From the NCBI GenBank assembly GCA_025062095.1, contig JANXAZ010000020.1:1-60250 (forward strand): 60,250 nucleotides of DNA. The letters run 5' to 3'. How positions within the stretch are numbered: the first letter of the stretch is position 1; every line of letters begins with the position of its first letter. The position numbers and the translations under genes are program-made. Of this stretch, positions 20,185 through 30,934 are shown piece by piece. Below the pieces are notes generated by a model. That model was not told the origin of the DNA. It ran no database searches and was given only the letters and a program-made list of their open reading frames with translations. This DNA comes from Geminicoccaceae bacterium (lineage in GTDB: Bacteria > Pseudomonadota > Alphaproteobacteria > Geminicoccales > Geminicoccaceae).

Positions 20185-21051
20185 ATGACGCGCATCGCTT
20201 ATCTGAACGGACGCTTCGCGCCGATTTCGACCCCGGCGGTGGCGGTCGAGGACCGCGGCTTGCAGTTCGCGCACGGGGTCTACGAGGTGCTCAAGGCGAT
20301 CGGCGGCCGGCTCGTCGATCTCGACCGCCACCTCGATCGGCTCGAGCGCTCGCTCGCGCATGCGCGCATCCCGATGCCCACGAGCCGCGCCGTCCTCGCG
20401 CTCCTGCTCGAGGAGTGCGTGCGCCGCAACCGCCTCGCCGAAGCGCTCGTGTATCTGCAGATCGATCGCGGGGTGGCCGCGCGCAACCACGTCTGCCCGG
20501 AAGAGGTGCGGCCGACGCTCTTCGTCACCGTCCGCCCGGCCCGGTTTCCCACGCCCGAGGAACGGACGCGCGGGGTGGCGGTGATCACCCTGCCCGACGA
20601 GCGCTGGGCGCGCTGCGACATCAAATCCGTGAGCTTGTTGCCCAACGTGCTCGCCCGCAGCCGCGCCGCCGAGGCGGGCGCGCGCGAGGCGTGGCTCGTG
20701 GGCGCGGACGGGGTGATCACCGAGGGCTCCGCGTCCAACGCCTGGATCGTCGATGCCGCCGGCGTGCTCCGCACCCATCCGTTGGGCCCGCGCATCCTGG
20801 GCGGGGTGACCCGCGAGGTCGTGCTCGAGCTCGCCCGCGCGCGCGCCCTCCCGCTCGAGGAGCGGGCCTTCACGCGCGCCGAGGCCCTCGCGGCGCGCGA
20901 GGCCTTCCTGACGAGCACGACCTCGCTCGTGTTGCCGGTGACCCGGATCGACGACCGGCCGGTGGGCGACGGCCTGCCCGGGCCGGTGACCCGGACGCTC
21001 GCCCGTGCGTATGCCGAGCACGCGGGCCTTGCGATTGCAACCGAAGAGTGA
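20185..21051 (+). CDS. D-amino-acid-transaminase-like class IV aminotransferase
   Basis: A 288-residue PLP enzyme of fold type IV. EDRGLQFAHGVYEVLK near residue 22 and CDIKSVSLLPNVLA with the Schiff-base Lys147 identify the family; TEGSASNAWIV and the LTSTTSLVLPV segment complete the site. The best fit is D-amino acid aminotransferase, which makes D-Ala and D-Glu for the cell wall. Branched-chain aminotransferase and aminodeoxychorismate lyase belong to the same fold and cannot be fully excluded. It starts 29 bp after trkA and precedes hfq, the usual order in related genomes. Confidence 0.88.
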   Translation: MTRIAYLNGRFAPISTPAVAVEDRGLQFAHGVYEVLKAIGGRLVDLDRHLDRLERSLAHARIPMPTSRAVLALLLEECVRRNRLAEALVYLQIDRGVAARNHVCPEEVRPTLFVTVRPARFPTPEERTRGVAVITLPDERWARCDIKSVSLLPNVLARSRAAEAGAREAWLVGADGVITEGSASNAWIVDAAGVLRTHPLGPRILGGVTREVVLELARARALPLEERAFTRAEALAAREAFLTSTTSLVLPVTRIDDRPVGDGLPGPVTRTLARAYAEHAGLAIATEE

Positions 21052-21270
21052 CGGTCGCGCGGGCGCTCGGAGGCGGGGGCAAATTGCGACTTGCCGCCCC
21101 CCGTTCCCTTGGATATTCGCGATGGCGCATTAGGTATCTTCGAGCGGTGACATCCTGAGCGGCGTCGCCGTGCGGTTGCGGCGGCATGGCCGAACAGACG
21201 GCCGGTTACGCCGAGGATCGCAGCGGTCGGCCGGTGCGTCGGGCGGGTCGTCGAGAAGGAACATCGGCGC
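21052..21270. other. Aminotransferase-hfq intergenic region
   Basis: The 219-bp gap holds no gene. An imperfect hairpin spans roughly 21072-21102 (GGCGGGGGCAA pairing with TTGCCGCCCCCC across a 7-nt loop) but no U-run follows. A locally AT-richer part, GGATATTCGC then GCATTAGGTATC at about 21111-21140, is where an hfq promoter would be expected. The elements are not clear enough to define it. Confidence 0.35.
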
Positions 21271-21528
21271 ATGCCAGCCGAGAAACAACAGAACCTCCAA
21301 GACGTATTCCTCAACCACGTTCGCAAGAACAAAGTGCCGGTGACCGTATTCTTGATCAACGGCGTGAAACTCCAGGGCGTGATCGGCTCGTTCGACAATT
21401 TCTGCCTGTTGTTGCGACGAGACGGTCACGTGCAGCTGGTCTACAAGCACGCCGTATCCACCGTCATGCCTTCGGCCGCGGTGCGGCTCTACGAGCCGCC
21501 CGCCGAGCAGCAGGGTAGTCAAGACTGA
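21271..21528 (+). CDS. hfq: RNA chaperone Hfq
   Basis: An 85-residue Sm-like protein. Sm1 is in the stretch [27 protein letters not shown] and Sm2 carries Y58-K59-H60-A61, which binds uridine-rich RNA 3' ends on the proximal face. Hfq forms a hexameric ring that pairs small RNAs with mRNAs. The C-terminal tail is short, as in other Alphaproteobacteria. ATG 21271 gives the usual N-terminus (NLQDVFLN). hflX follows immediately, matching the classic hfq-hflX pair. Confidence 0.97.
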   Translation: MPAEKQQNLQDVFLNHVRKNKVPVTVFLINGVKLQGVIGSFDNFCLLLRRDGHVQLVYKHAVSTVMPSAAVRLYEPPAEQQGSQD

Positions 21529-21644
21529 TCGCCGCTTCTTCGACCCTTCCGCTGCGCACGCGGACCGACGGTCCGGGGCGCGGCCGTTGTCTCGTCGTCC
21601 ATCCGGTCCTGCCGACGAGCGCGAACCACCGGCGCGATCCGCGC

Positions 21645-22874
21645 GTGCGGCTCGAGGAGGCGATCGGTCTCGCCCGGGCCATCGACCTCGAAGTCGCGGG
21701 CGCCGAGATCGCGCCGTTGCGCCGGCCCACGCCCGCCACCCTCCTCGGCTCGGGCAAGGTCGAGGAGATCAGGGCCCGGCTCGAGGCCGAACCGGTCGAG
21801 CTCGTGGTGATCGACGCCGCGCTCACCCCGGTGCAGCAGCGCAATCTCGAGAAGGCCTGGAAGACCAAGGTCATCGACCGCACCGGGCTGATCCTCGAGA
21901 TCTTCGGCGCCCGCGCGCGCACCCGCGAGGGCGTGCTCCAGGTCGAGCTCGCCGCCCTCACCTATCAGCGCTCGCGCCTGGTCCGCTCTTGGACCCATCT
22001 CGAGCGCCAGCGCGGCGGCTTCGGTTTTCTGGGCGGCCCGGGCGAGAGCCAGCTCGAGCTCGACCGGCGCAAGATCACCGAGCGCATCACGCGCATCAAA
22101 GCCGAGCTCGAGGAGGTCAAGCGCACCCGCGCGCTCCACCGCCGCGCCCGCGAGCGCGTGCCCTACCGGGTGGTGGCCCTGGTGGGCTACACCAACGCCG
22201 GCAAATCCACGCTCTTCAACCGCCTCACCGGCGCCGGGGTCGAGGCGGTCGACAAGCTCTTCGCCACCCTCGATCCCACCATGCGGCTGTTGCGCCTGCC
22301 CGGTGGGCTCAAGGTCATCCTCTCCGATACCGTGGGCTTCATCTCCGATCTGCCCACCCAGCTCGTCGCCGCCTTCCGCGCCACGCTCGAGGAGGTCCGG
22401 AGCGCCGATCTGATCCTGCACCTGCGCGACATGGCCAATCCCGACCGCGAGGCGCAGGCCGAAGACGTCGCCCGCGTGCTCGACGAGCTCGGCATCGACG
22501 AGGCCGAGCGCGCCCGGCGGCTGATCGAAGTGTGGAACAAGATCGACAAGCTCCCCCCCGAAGAGCGCGCCGCGCTCCTCGCCGAAGCCGAGCGGCGGCC
22601 GGGGGTGGTGGCGGTCTCGGCGGTCACCGGGGAGGGCGTCGAGAAGCTCCTCGGCGCGCTCGAGCAGCGGCTGTTGCGCGAGCACGCGCTCTTTTCGGTG
22701 GAGCTGCCGCCCGAGGCGGGGGCGGCGCTCGCCTGGTTGCACGAGCACGGCGAGGTGCTCGCGCGCGAGGATCGCGAGGACGGGGTTCGGCTCACCGTCG
22801 CCCTGCCGCCGGAACGCGTGGGCGGGCTGCGCGCGCGGCTGGACGGCGCGCGGATCAGTCCGTTGCGCTCGTAG
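21645..22874 (+). CDS. hflX: Ribosome-associated GTPase HflX (true start probably further upstream)
   Basis: A GTPase that splits stalled or inactive ribosomes. From GTG 21645 it has 409 residues, with the N-terminal HflX domain (PTPATLLGSGKVEEI, GGPGESQLELDRRKI) and the G domain: GYTNAGKST (G1), DTVGF (G3) and NKID (G4). The same frame is open upstream to 21519 and encodes LVVHPVLPTSANHRRDPR, which resembles the normal HflX N-terminus. No ATG, GTG or TTG exists there. CTG at 21525-21527, overlapping the hfq stop, is the best candidate for a full-length start, adding 40 residues. The 3' end overlaps the minus-strand ppx by 20 bp. Confidence 0.92.
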   Translation: MRLEEAIGLARAIDLEVAGAEIAPLRRPTPATLLGSGKVEEIRARLEAEPVELVVIDAALTPVQQRNLEKAWKTKVIDRTGLILEIFGARARTREGVLQVELAALTYQRSRLVRSWTHLERQRGGFGFLGGPGESQLELDRRKITERITRIKAELEEVKRTRALHRRARERVPYRVVALVGYTNAGKSTLFNRLTGAGVEAVDKLFATLDPTMRLLRLPGGLKVILSDTVGFISDLPTQLVAAFRATLEEVRSADLILHLRDMANPDREAQAEDVARVLDELGIDEAERARRLIEVWNKIDKLPPEERAALLAEAERRPGVVAVSAVTGEGVEKLLGALEQRLLREHALFSVELPPEAGAALAWLHEHGEVLAREDREDGVRLTVALPPERVGGLRARLDGARISPLRS

Positions 22875-24348
22875 CGACCGCCGCCTCCAGCCCCGCCGCC
22901 TCGGCGAGCGCCTGCAGCCGGCCGCGGATCGCCTCGTCGCTCGGATCCACGGCCGGATGGGCGAGGGCGAGCCGCAGGCCTCCGCGCGCGAGATGCAGAG
23001 GACACGCGGCGAGGATCTCCGGGATCCCTCCCGAGAGCCGGATCGCGAGGTCGAGGGCGGCGCCCAGAACTTCCGCCCGCCGGCGCGCCCGCTTGTCGAG
23101 CAGGCCGAGGATGCGCGCGACCGCGGGATCGTCCTTGCGCCCCTCGTAGCGGCGGAAGACGGCGTAGGCGATGAAGGCCCGCCCCGGATGGTCGACACCC
23201 AGAAAGGGATAGTGGGCGAGGGTGAAAAAGGCGTCGCGCGCGCGGCTTTCGGGATGCTCGCGCCAGGCCGTGTCGGCGACCAGACAAGCGGCTTCGCGCA
23301 GCCGCGCTTCCTCGACCGTCTCTCCCGCGAACAGCGGCGCCGTCCAGCGGCAGAGCGCCGCCCCCAGCCCCGGCACGCGCCCGTCGCGCCGCTCGAGATC
23401 GGCGGCGGCGGCGAGAAGCGGATCGCGCGCCCGCTCCCGTTCGTCGAGGCGGGCGAAGAGCCGCCCCTCGCGCAGGCCGGTGGCCGAGAAGACCACCCGT
23501 TCGGGCTCCAGCCAGCGGATCACCCGCTCGAAGAGAAAGGCCGCCGCCGGCAGCGCCTCGAGCCGGCGCTTGGCGACCCCGGCGAGCCGGCCGCGGCCGC
23601 GCTCGTCGAGCTCGAGGATCGTGCGGACGAGGGCGAGGGCCTCCTCGGGGCCGAGGGCGAGGCCGTGGACGACCTTGAGCGGGGTGTCGGACAGCGTCAT
23701 GTAAGCGCGCCCGAGCGCCCGCCAGCTGCCGCCCACGACATAAAAGGTGCGGCCGCGTCCGGCGGCGCGGACCGCGTGCAGGGTGGCGAGCCCCGCCTCG
23801 ATCTCTTCCGCGAGGCGCGTGCGGTCGCGCTTGAAGAGCTCGGTCGCGAAAAGCGCCCCCAAGGGCAGGCTCGCGCCCGCCGGTCCCGCGCCGTCCACCG
23901 GCAGACGGGCGAACTCCACGCTCGATCCGCCGAGATCGCCCATCACGCCCGCGGGCTCGGCGAAGCCGGCGGCGACGCCGAGCGCGCTCGTACGCGCCTC
24001 TTCGTCGCCGCCCAACACCTGCACCCGCTCGCCCGTGGCCGCCTCCACCGCCGCCGCGAAGGCGGGTCCGTCCAAGGCCTCGCGCACCGCCGCCGTGGCC
24101 ACGACGTCGATCCAGGCGCAGCCCATGGCGCGGGCGAGGAGCACGTAGCGGCGCAGGCAGGACAAGGCCGGCCCGATCGCCTCCGGGGCCAGCCGACCGG
24201 TGCGCGCGAGTTCGCGTCCGAGGCCGCAGAACCGCCGCTCGTTGTAGCGGGGCAGTGGCGCGCGGGCGAGGCGGTCGAAGACCACGAGCCGGATCGAGTT
24301 CGAGCCGAGATCGACGACCGCGACCGGCGCGGCGGGATCGGCGCTCAT
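22855..24348 (-). CDS. ppx: Exopolyphosphatase / pppGpp phosphatase family protein
   Basis: A 497-residue Ppx/GppA protein. The ASKHA ATPase fold is shown by [17 protein letters not shown] at the start, [10 protein letters not shown], the phosphate-binding [11 protein letters not shown] and [12 protein letters not shown]-terminal helical HD-like region follows. These enzymes hydrolyse polyphosphate from the end and some convert pppGpp to ppGpp. Start ATG 24346-24348 overlaps the ppk1 stop (ATGA), so synthesis and breakdown of polyphosphate are encoded by one coupled pair. Ppx versus GppA activity is not decidable here. Confidence 0.93.
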   Translation of the reverse strand: MSADPAAPVAVVDLGSNSIRLVVFDRLARAPLPRYNERRFCGLGRELARTGRLAPEAIGPALSCLRRYVLLARAMGCAWIDVVATAAVREALDGPAFAAAVEAATGERVQVLGGDEEARTSALGVAAGFAEPAGVMGDLGGSSVEFARLPVDGAGPAGASLPLGALFATELFKRDRTRLAEEIEAGLATLHAVRAAGRGRTFYVVGGSWRALGRAYMTLSDTPLKVVHGLALGPEEALALVRTILELDERGRGRLAGVAKRRLEALPAAAFLFERVIRWLEPERVVFSATGLREGRLFARLDERERARDPLLAAAADLERRDGRVPGLGAALCRWTAPLFAGETVEEARLREAACLVADTAWREHPESRARDAFFTLAHYPFLGVDHPGRAFIAYAVFRRYEGRKDDPAVARILGLLDKRARRRAEVLGAALDLAIRLSGGIPEILAACPLHLARGGLRLALAHPAVDPSDEAIRGRLQALAEAAGLEAAVATSATD

Positions 24349-26531
24349 TCGGCCGCCGTCTCGAGCGGCGAGGGCGCGAGCGGCCGCGGTCGCCCGCCGC
24401 GTTTGTGCAGCGCTCGCCCGCGGCCGGAAAGCGAGGGATTGGTCATGAAATAGGCGTGGGCGGAGAAGGGCTCGTCGCCGGGATCGACCCGCTCGTAAGT
24501 CCCGTCGGGGCGCAGGATCCAGGAATTCGTGTTGTCCTTGAGATTGGCCACCATCACCTGGAACAAAATCTGCTGGTGAACGGTCTCGTTTTCGATCGGG
24601 ACCAGAGTCTCGACCCGCCGCGAGAGGTTGCGCTGCATCCAATCCGCCGAGGAGATGAACACCTTGGCCTTCTTCGAAGGCAGGCCGTGGCCGTTGCCGA
24701 AACAGACGATGCGAGCGTGCTCGAGGAAGCGGCCGACGATGCTCTTGACCCGGATGTTCTCCGAAAGTCCCGGGATGCCCGGTCGCAGACAACAGATGCC
24801 GCGCACCACGAGGTCGATCTTCACGCCCGCGCGCGAGGCCTCGTAGAGCTTGGCGACGATCCGGTCGTCGACGAGGGCGTTGAGTTTGGCCCAGATCTGC
24901 GCCTTGCGCCCGGCGCGCGCGTGCTCGATCTCGGCGTCGATGAGCGCCTCCAAGGTCTCGCGCAAATTCACGGGCGCGAGGGCGAGCTTTTCGAGGCCCA
25001 CCGGGCGGGCGTAGCCGGTCATGAAGTTGAAGGCGCGGGCGGCGTCGCGCCCGAGCGCCGGATCGCAGGTGAAAAACGACAGATCCGTGTAGACCTTGGC
25101 GGTGATCGGATGGTAGTTGCCCGTGCCGAAGTGCACGTAGGTGCGAAGACCGCCCTGCTCGCGGCGCACGACCATGGTCACCTTGGCGTGCGTCTTGAGC
25201 TCGATGAAGCCGTAGACGACCTGCACGCCGGCGCGCTCGAGCCGCCGCGCCCAGCGGATGTTGCGCTCCTCGTCGAAGCGCGCCTTGAGCTCGACGAGCG
25301 CGGTCACCGATTTGCCGGCCTCGGCCGCCTCGATCAAGGCGGCGACGATGGGGCTGTCGTCGCTCGTGCGGTAGAGCGTCTGCTTGATCGCCACGACGTT
25401 GGGATCGCGCGCCGCCTGGAACAGGAACTGGACCACCACGTCGAAGCTCTCGAACGGGTGGTGGACCACGAAGTCCTTGTGGCGGATGGCGGCGAAGCAA
25501 TCGCCTCCGAAGTCCTTGATGCGCTCGGGGAAGCGGGCGGAGAAGGGCGGAAAGAGGAGGTCCGGACGCTCGCTCGTGATCAACTGTTTGAGATCGGCGA
25601 GCCCGAGGATGCCTTCGACCTCGAAGACGTCCGAGGGCGAGACCTTGAGGTTCTCGATCAAGAAGTCTTCGAGGCTCGCGGGGATCGCCGCCTCGACTTC
25701 GAGCCGGATGACGTTGCCGCGCCGCCGGCGCTTCAGGAGCACCTCGAACAGGCGCACGAGGTCTTCCGCTTCTTCCTCGATCTCGATGTCGCTGTCGCGG
25801 ATGACGCGGAAGCAGCTGTGTCCGCGCACCGCGAAGCCGGGGAAGAGCAGATCGGCGAAGCGCGTGACGAGCTGCTCGAGTCGGACGAAGCGCAGGCCCT
25901 CCCCCGGCAGCCGGACGAAGCGCTCGAGCTGGTTGGGCAGCAGGACGATGGCGTTGATCACGTCGTCCCGGCCGCGCTCGAGCTCGAGCGCCACCCCCAT
26001 GCCGAGGTTGGGGATGAAGGGAAAGGGATGGGCGGGATCGATGGCGATCGGGGTGAGGACCGCGAGCGCCTCGTCGACGAAGCGTCGGCGCAGGGCGTCG
26101 AGTTCGGCCGGCGCGAGCTCGTCGAGATCGAGCACGAGCACGCCTTCCGCGCGCAACAGCCGCACGAGCTCGTGCCAGCACCGGTGCTGGCGGCGCAACA
26201 GCTCGGCGACGCGCAGCTGGATCGCTTGGAGCTGCTCTTGCGGGCCCATCCCGTCGGGTCCGGCGGCGTTCACCCCGGCGGCCACGAGCCCCTTGAGGCC
26301 GGCCACCCGGACCATGAAGAACTCGTCGAGGTTCGAGCCCGAGATCGAGAGAAAGCGCAGCCGCTCGAGAAGCGGATAAGAAGGGTTGAAAGCCTCCTCG
26401 AGCACCCGCTCGTTGAAAGCGAGCCAGGACAGTTCGCGGTTGATGAAGTGTTCCGGGCGCAACACCAGAGGCTCGGTCGACCGAGCATCCGGCGCCGAAG
26501 GCGCGGACGAAGACAGGGTTTCTTCGAACAT
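24345..26531 (-). CDS. ppk1: Polyphosphate kinase 1
   Basis: A 728-residue enzyme that reversibly makes polyphosphate from ATP. The N-terminal region contains [19 protein letters not shown] and [17 protein letters not shown]; the catalytic region contains the autophosphorylated His in [19 protein letters not shown], preceded by [29 protein letters not shown] 26529-26531 is preferred since GAGAGGA lies just upstream; the frame stays open to GTG 26567. It is first in the ppk1-ppx pair and divergent from sixA, a common grouping in Alphaproteobacteria. Confidence 0.96.
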   Translation of the reverse strand: MFEETLSSSAPSAPDARSTEPLVLRPEHFINRELSWLAFNERVLEEAFNPSYPLLERLRFLSISGSNLDEFFMVRVAGLKGLVAAGVNAAGPDGMGPQEQLQAIQLRVAELLRRQHRCWHELVRLLRAEGVLVLDLDELAPAELDALRRRFVDEALAVLTPIAIDPAHPFPFIPNLGMGVALELERGRDDVINAIVLLPNQLERFVRLPGEGLRFVRLEQLVTRFADLLFPGFAVRGHSCFRVIRDSDIEIEEEAEDLVRLFEVLLKRRRRGNVIRLEVEAAIPASLEDFLIENLKVSPSDVFEVEGILGLADLKQLITSERPDLLFPPFSARFPERIKDFGGDCFAAIRHKDFVVHHPFESFDVVVQFLFQAARDPNVVAIKQTLYRTSDDSPIVAALIEAAEAGKSVTALVELKARFDEERNIRWARRLERAGVQVVYGFIELKTHAKVTMVVRREQGGLRTYVHFGTGNYHPITAKVYTDLSFFTCDPALGRDAARAFNFMTGYARPVGLEKLALAPVNLRETLEALIDAEIEHARAGRKAQIWAKLNALVDDRIVAKLYEASRAGVKIDLVVRGICCLRPGIPGLSENIRVKSIVGRFLEHARIVCFGNGHGLPSKKAKVFISSADWMQRNLSRRVETLVPIENETVHQQILFQVMVANLKDNTNSWILRPDGTYERVDPGDEPFSAHAYFMTNPSLSGRGRALHKRGGRPRPLAPSPLETAAE

Positions 26532-26647
26532 CGTCCTCTCGGCTCCGCCCGCGCCGCCGGCCGTCACCGCACGACGGGCTCGTTCGATCTATATAGGGTC
26601 GCGTGCGCCGCCGCGAGACCGGCGGGGGCCACGACGAGGCGAGGTCG

Positions 26648-27166
26648 ATGCGCGAGCTCCTCCTGTTCCGTCACGCCAAGTCCGCCTGGGACGACCCGAC
26701 GCTCCTCGACCACGAGCGCGATCTCGCCCCCCGCGGGCGCAAGGCGGCCCCGCGCATGGGTCGGCTCATCGCCGCCCAGGGGCTCGTGCCCGACCTCGTG
26801 CTCTGCTCGACCGCCAAGCGCGCCGTGCGCACCTGGGAGCTCGCCGCCGCCGAGCTGCCGCGCCCGGTGGAGGTCAAGCGCCTGGCGAGCCTCTATCTCG
26901 CGCCCCCTTCGCGCCTGCTCCGGATCGTCCGCCGCCAGCCCGATGCCGTCCACCGCCTGCTCGTCGTCGGCCACGACCCCGGCCTGCACCGCTTGGCCCT
27001 CGCCCTCGTCGGCGAGGAGGACGCGCACGTGCGGAACAGCGGCCTTATCGAGAAGTTCCCCACCGCCGCCCTCGCCCGCATCGCCCTGCCGGTCGAACAC
27101 TGGTCGGAGGTGGGCCCCGGTGCCGGCCGGCTTCTCGCCTTCTACAAGCCGCGCGCGCTCGACTGA
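26648..27166 (+). CDS. sixA: SixA-type phosphohistidine phosphatase
   Basis: A 172-residue histidine phosphatase. The phosphate-binding RHxK motif is LLFRHAKSAW, with nucleophile His9; the second His lies in VVGHDPGLH. SixA removes phosphate from histidines of phosphorelay or nitrogen-PTS proteins. ATG 26648 follows GAGGCGAGG. It is divergent from ppk1 across about 116 bp, and its 3' end overlaps mazG on the other strand by 25 bp. Neighbouring polyphosphate genes suggest, but do not prove, a link with phosphate metabolism. Confidence 0.9.
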   Translation: MRELLLFRHAKSAWDDPTLLDHERDLAPRGRKAAPRMGRLIAAQGLVPDLVLCSTAKRAVRTWELAAAELPRPVEVKRLASLYLAPPSRLLRIVRRQPDAVHRLLVVGHDPGLHRLALALVGEEDAHVRNSGLIEKFPTAALARIALPVEHWSEVGPGAGRLLAFYKPRALD

Positions 27167-27984
27167 GACTCGCGGTCGCGCTCCTCGCGCTTGATCGCCT
27201 CCCACAGCGCGTCGAGCGCATCGAGCCCGAGCCGGGCGGGATCGCCGCTGTTCGCCCGCGCCCGCGCCTCGAGCGCGCGGAAACGCCGCTCGAACTTGGC
27301 ATTGGCGTCGGCGAGCGCGGCTTCGGCGTCGATCTCCAGGCGTCGGGCGAGGTTGACGACGGCGAAGAGGAGATCGCCGAGCTCCTCGGCGAGCCGCGCG
27401 CGTTCCTCGCGGGCGTGCAGCGAAGCGCGCAGCTCGCGCAGCTCTTCGTCGATCTTGTCGAGGATCGGCGCCGCCTCGGGCCAGTCGAAGCCGATGCGCG
27501 CGGCGCGGCGCTGGAGCTCTTCGGCGCGCGCGAGCGCCGGCAGGGCGAGCGGCACGCCGTCGAGGACCGAGCCCTCGCCCTTGGCCGCGCGCTCCGCCGC
27601 CTTCGCTTCTTCCCAGGCGCGGCGCTGCGCCGCCGCGTCTTCGATCCGCGCCTCCCCGAAGACGTGCGGATGGCGGCGGATCATCTTGTCGACGATGCCG
27701 TGCGCCACCGCATCGAAATCGAACAGCCCCGCTTCTTGCGCCATTTGCGCGTGATAGACGACCTGCAAAAGCAGATCGCCCAGCTCGCCCTCGAGCTCGC
27801 CCCAGTCCTCGCGGCGGATGGCATCCGCGACTTCGTAGGCCTCCTCGATCGTATAAGGGGCGATCGTGGCGAAGGTCTGCTCTTTGTCCCAGGGACAACC
27901 CTTCTCGGGATCGCGCAGCCGGCGCATGACCTCGAGCAGCCGCTCGATGCCCGGCCGGCTGCGATCGCGCGGATCGAAGCTCAC
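27142..27984 (-). CDS. mazG: Nucleoside triphosphate pyrophosphohydrolase MazG
   Basis: A 280-residue protein with two MazG domains. The first carries [26 protein letters not shown] and [17 protein letters not shown]; the second carries [13 protein letters not shown] and [18 protein letters not shown], with the acidic metal ligands in both. It hydrolyses (d)NTPs to monophosphates, clearing abnormal nucleotides. The start is GTG (27982-27984), overlapping the xseA stop (GTGA). Length is close to that of Escherichia coli MazG. Confidence 0.94.
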   Translation of the reverse strand: MSFDPRDRSRPGIERLLEVMRRLRDPEKGCPWDKEQTFATIAPYTIEEAYEVADAIRREDWGELEGELGDLLLQVVYHAQMAQEAGLFDFDAVAHGIVDKMIRRHPHVFGEARIEDAAAQRRAWEEAKAAERAAKGEGSVLDGVPLALPALARAEELQRRAARIGFDWPEAAPILDKIDEELRELRASLHAREERARLAEELGDLLFAVVNLARRLEIDAEAALADANAKFERRFRALEARARANSGDPARLGLDALDALWEAIKREERDRESQSSARGL

Positions 27985-29420
27985 AGGAGCGTTCCCTGCT
28001 CGGGGGAAGGATCGCGCACCCGCTCGGGCCGGCGCACGGCCGGCGCTGCGCCGTCGGCGCGCAGCACCGGAAGCCTGCCGTCGGCGAACTGGAGCTCGAG
28101 AGCGCTCGCCCCGCCGAGCGCGGCGAGCCGCGGCAGCACGCGCCCTTCGGGTCGGGTGCGGACGATGACGTAGCCGCGCTCGAGCACCCGCTCGTGGCTC
28201 AGGCTCTCGAGATGGCGACCCAGTCGGTCGAGGACTTCGCTGCGGTCGCGGATGCGCCCGCGCAGCCGTTCGGGGTCGAGCCCGCGCGCGGCGAGCGCGA
28301 GTCGCTCGCGGGCGCGGCGCAGGACGTCGCGGACGAGCTCCTCGAGCCGCTTCGCGCGCAACAGGAGCCGGTCTTCGAGCCGGTGCACGATCGCGCGCGG
28401 CGAGCAGGCCTCGAGGCGGCTTCCGAGATCGTCCAGGCGCTGGGCGGCGGCGCCGAGGATCTGGCGCGGCTCGGGAAGGCCGCGGCGCAGCCCTTCGAGC
28501 CGCTCCCGCAGCGTGCGCAGCTCGCGCGCCATCGCGCTCGCCAGGCGCGCCCCCTGGGTCGCGAGGCGAGCCTCGAGGTCGCGGCGCACGGGGACCGCGA
28601 TTTCGGCCGCGGCGGTGGGCGTGGGCGCGCGCACGTCGGCGGCGAAGTCGATGAGCGTCCAATCCGTCTCGTGGCCGACGGCCGAGATCAGCGGGATCGT
28701 GCTCGCCGCCGCCGCCCGGACCACGATCTCCTCGTTGAAGGCCCAGAGGTCCTCGATCGAGCCGCCGCCGCGGGCGACGATGAGGACGTCGGGGCGCGGG
28801 ATCGGACCGCCTTCGGGAAGCGCGGAGAAGCCGCGGATGGCGGCCGCGATCTGCTCGGCCGCGCCTTCCCCCTGCACGAGCACCGGCCACAGGATCACCC
28901 GGGTCGGACAGCGCTCGGCGATGCGGTGCAAGATGTCGCGGATCACCGCCCCCGCGGGCGAGGTCACCACCCCGATCACCTCGGGCAGGAACGGCGGCTT
29001 GCGCTTGCGCGCGGGATCGAACAGGCCCTCGGCCGCGAGCCGGCGCTTGCGCTCCTCGAGAAGCGCCATGAGCGCCCCGATCCCCGCCGGCTCCATCCGC
29101 TCGACGACGAGCTGGTAGCGCGAGCGGCCGGGATAGGTCGTGAGCCGACCCGTGCAGACGACCTCGAGCCCGTCTTCGGGCTCGAAGGTCAAGCGCGGCA
29201 GGGTCGACCGCCAGGCGACGCATTCGAGCACGGCGCGTTCGTCTTTGAGCGCGAAGTAGAGATGCCCGGAATTCGCGCGCTTGAAGCCGGAGAGCTCGCC
29301 GCGCACGCGCAAGAGGCCGAAGCTCGTCTCGACCACGCGCTTGAGCGCGAAGGCGAGCTCCGAGACGCTGAACTCCGGCAGCTCCTCCGCTGCGATCTCG
29401 GGATACGGCAGGACCGTCAC
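27981..29420 (-). CDS. xseA: Exodeoxyribonuclease VII large subunit
   Basis: A 479-residue protein. The N-terminal OB-fold ([31 protein letters not shown]) is followed by the catalytic domain with [36 protein letters not shown] and [16 protein letters not shown], and a long helical arm. It degrades single-stranded DNA together with XseB, which is not encoded nearby. The start is taken as GTG 29418-29420 ([13 protein letters not shown]); the open frame extends far upstream only as an antisense or shadow reading. The last 60 or so residues are proline/arginine-rich. It is coupled to mazG. Confidence 0.94.
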   Translation of the reverse strand: MTVLPYPEIAAEELPEFSVSELAFALKRVVETSFGLLRVRGELSGFKRANSGHLYFALKDERAVLECVAWRSTLPRLTFEPEDGLEVVCTGRLTTYPGRSRYQLVVERMEPAGIGALMALLEERKRRLAAEGLFDPARKRKPPFLPEVIGVVTSPAGAVIRDILHRIAERCPTRVILWPVLVQGEGAAEQIAAAIRGFSALPEGGPIPRPDVLIVARGGGSIEDLWAFNEEIVVRAAAASTIPLISAVGHETDWTLIDFAADVRAPTPTAAAEIAVPVRRDLEARLATQGARLASAMARELRTLRERLEGLRRGLPEPRQILGAAAQRLDDLGSRLEACSPRAIVHRLEDRLLLRAKRLEELVRDVLRRARERLALAARGLDPERLRGRIRDRSEVLDRLGRHLESLSHERVLERGYVIVRTRPEGRVLPRLAALGGASALELQFADGRLPVLRADGAAPAVRRPERVRDPSPEQGTLL

Positions 29421-29452
29421 GACACCGCCGTCCCCCCCGCGGGCCGCAAGGC

Positions 29453-30469
29453 TCACAACAGCCCGTCCTCGATCAGGCACTCGGCGATCTGCACCGCGTT
29501 CCAGGCCGCGCCCTTGCGCAGATTGTCCGCCACCACCCACAGATTGAGCCCGTGCGGCACGGTCGGGTCCTTGCGGATCCGCGACACGAAGACCTCGTAT
29601 TCGCCGGCCACGTCGCGCGGGGTGGCGTATCCGCCCGGCTCGCGGCGATCCAGGACGACCACCCCCGGGGCCTCGTCGAGGATCTCGCGCGCCTCTTCCG
29701 GAGAGAGCGGGCTTTCGAGTTCGATGTTGATGGCCTCGGAATGGCCGATGAACACCGGCACGCGCACGCAGGTGGCGGTCACCGCGATGTTCGGATCCAA
29801 GATCTTCTTGGTCTCGACCGCCATCTTCCATTCTTCTTTGGTCGAGCCGTCCTCCATGAACACGTCGATCTGCGGGATCAGGTTGAACTCGATGGGCTTG
29901 GGGAAGTGAACCGGCTCTTTGCGCTGGTTCATGTACACGGCCTTGGTGTGGTCGAAGAGCTCGTCCATCGCCTCGCGGCCGGCCCCCGACACCGATTGAT
30001 AGGTCGCCACCACCACCCGCTTGATGCGGGCGACGTCGTGGATGGGCTTCAAGGCCACGACCATCTGGATGGTCGAGCAGTTGGGATTGGCGATGATGTT
30101 CTTTTTGCGGAAATCCCTGAGCGCGTGCCGGTTGACCTCGGGGACGACGAGCGGCACGTCCGGATCCATGCGGAAATAAGAGGTGTTGTCGATCACCACG
30201 CAACCGGCGGCGGCGGCGCGCGGCGCGTGCACCGCCGAGACCTTGGCGCCGGGAGAGAAGAGCGCGAGATCGAAGCCCGCGAAATCGAAACTCTCGAGAT
30301 CCTGCACGTCGAGGGTTTTGTCTTCGCCGAAGCTGACTTTCTTGCCGAGCGAGCGCTCGGAGGCGAGCGCGACCACCTCGTCCACCGGAAACTCGCGTTC
30401 GGCCAGGATCTGCAGCATCTCGTTGCCGACGGCGCCCGTGGCGCCGACGACCGCCACCTTGTAGCCCAT
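29453..30469 (-). CDS. asd: Aspartate-semialdehyde dehydrogenase
   Basis: A 338-residue enzyme that reduces aspartyl phosphate to aspartate semialdehyde for lysine, methionine, threonine and diaminopimelate synthesis. The NADP-binding [11 protein letters not shown] at the N-terminus and the catalytic Cys131 in NPNCST are visible, as is the substrate-binding [10 protein letters not shown] segment. ATG 30467-30469 has AAGGAA just upstream. It is separated from pdhC by 465 bp, so probably has its own promoter. In many relatives asd is near leuB/leuD rather than the pdh genes. Confidence 0.96.
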   Translation of the reverse strand: MGYKVAVVGATGAVGNEMLQILAEREFPVDEVVALASERSLGKKVSFGEDKTLDVQDLESFDFAGFDLALFSPGAKVSAVHAPRAAAAGCVVIDNTSYFRMDPDVPLVVPEVNRHALRDFRKKNIIANPNCSTIQMVVALKPIHDVARIKRVVVATYQSVSGAGREAMDELFDHTKAVYMNQRKEPVHFPKPIEFNLIPQIDVFMEDGSTKEEWKMAVETKKILDPNIAVTATCVRVPVFIGHSEAINIELESPLSPEEAREILDEAPGVVVLDRREPGGYATPRDVAGEYEVFVSRIRKDPTVPHGLNLWVVADNLRKGAAWNAVQIAECLIEDGLL

Positions 30470-30934
30470 TTCCTTTCCCTTTCGGCGGAGCTCCCCTTTC
30501 GATTAGGCCAGACGATGCGGTCGCGGAAGGGGCGCATCCGCTCGCGCCTCGGTCGCTCTCTCGCCTCCCGCGGGCTCGCCTCCCGCTGGCGCGGGTCCGC
30601 ACCGAGCGGAAAAGAGCCGCCACGGCCGGGTTCCCGCTCGTGCTGGCTCCGGCCCCGTCCTCCTCGTCGTCGCCTGTTTCGTCGTCCGCCCGGCGCCTCC
30701 GTCGGCTCGGCGGCTTCCCCCACCTCTTCTTCGCCCGCGCGCGATTTGCGCGACCGCGGTCGGCTGTCGCACGAGCCCGCCCGCCCCGCGGCTCGAGCCC
30801 TGCGGCCGTCCCGACGTGCCGTTCGGGCTCCGAGCCGGGCGCGCGCGGGCGCGGCGCGCCGCTTTCGGCGCTTGCACCGCGGTCGCCCGGTGCCGGGGAC
30901 GATTCCGACGAAACAGCCCGCGCCGCGCCCCGGC
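30470..30934. other. Intergenic region pdhC-asd, no supported gene
   Basis: All six frames are largely open here because of GC content, but the translations are low-complexity Arg/Gly/Pro/Ser strings without a recognisable domain. One minus frame gives [18 protein letters not shown], similar in composition to disordered RNA-binding linkers. There is no clear ribosome site or terminator. The asd promoter should lie near its right-hand limit on the minus strand, close to 30470-30560. Confidence 0.4.
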
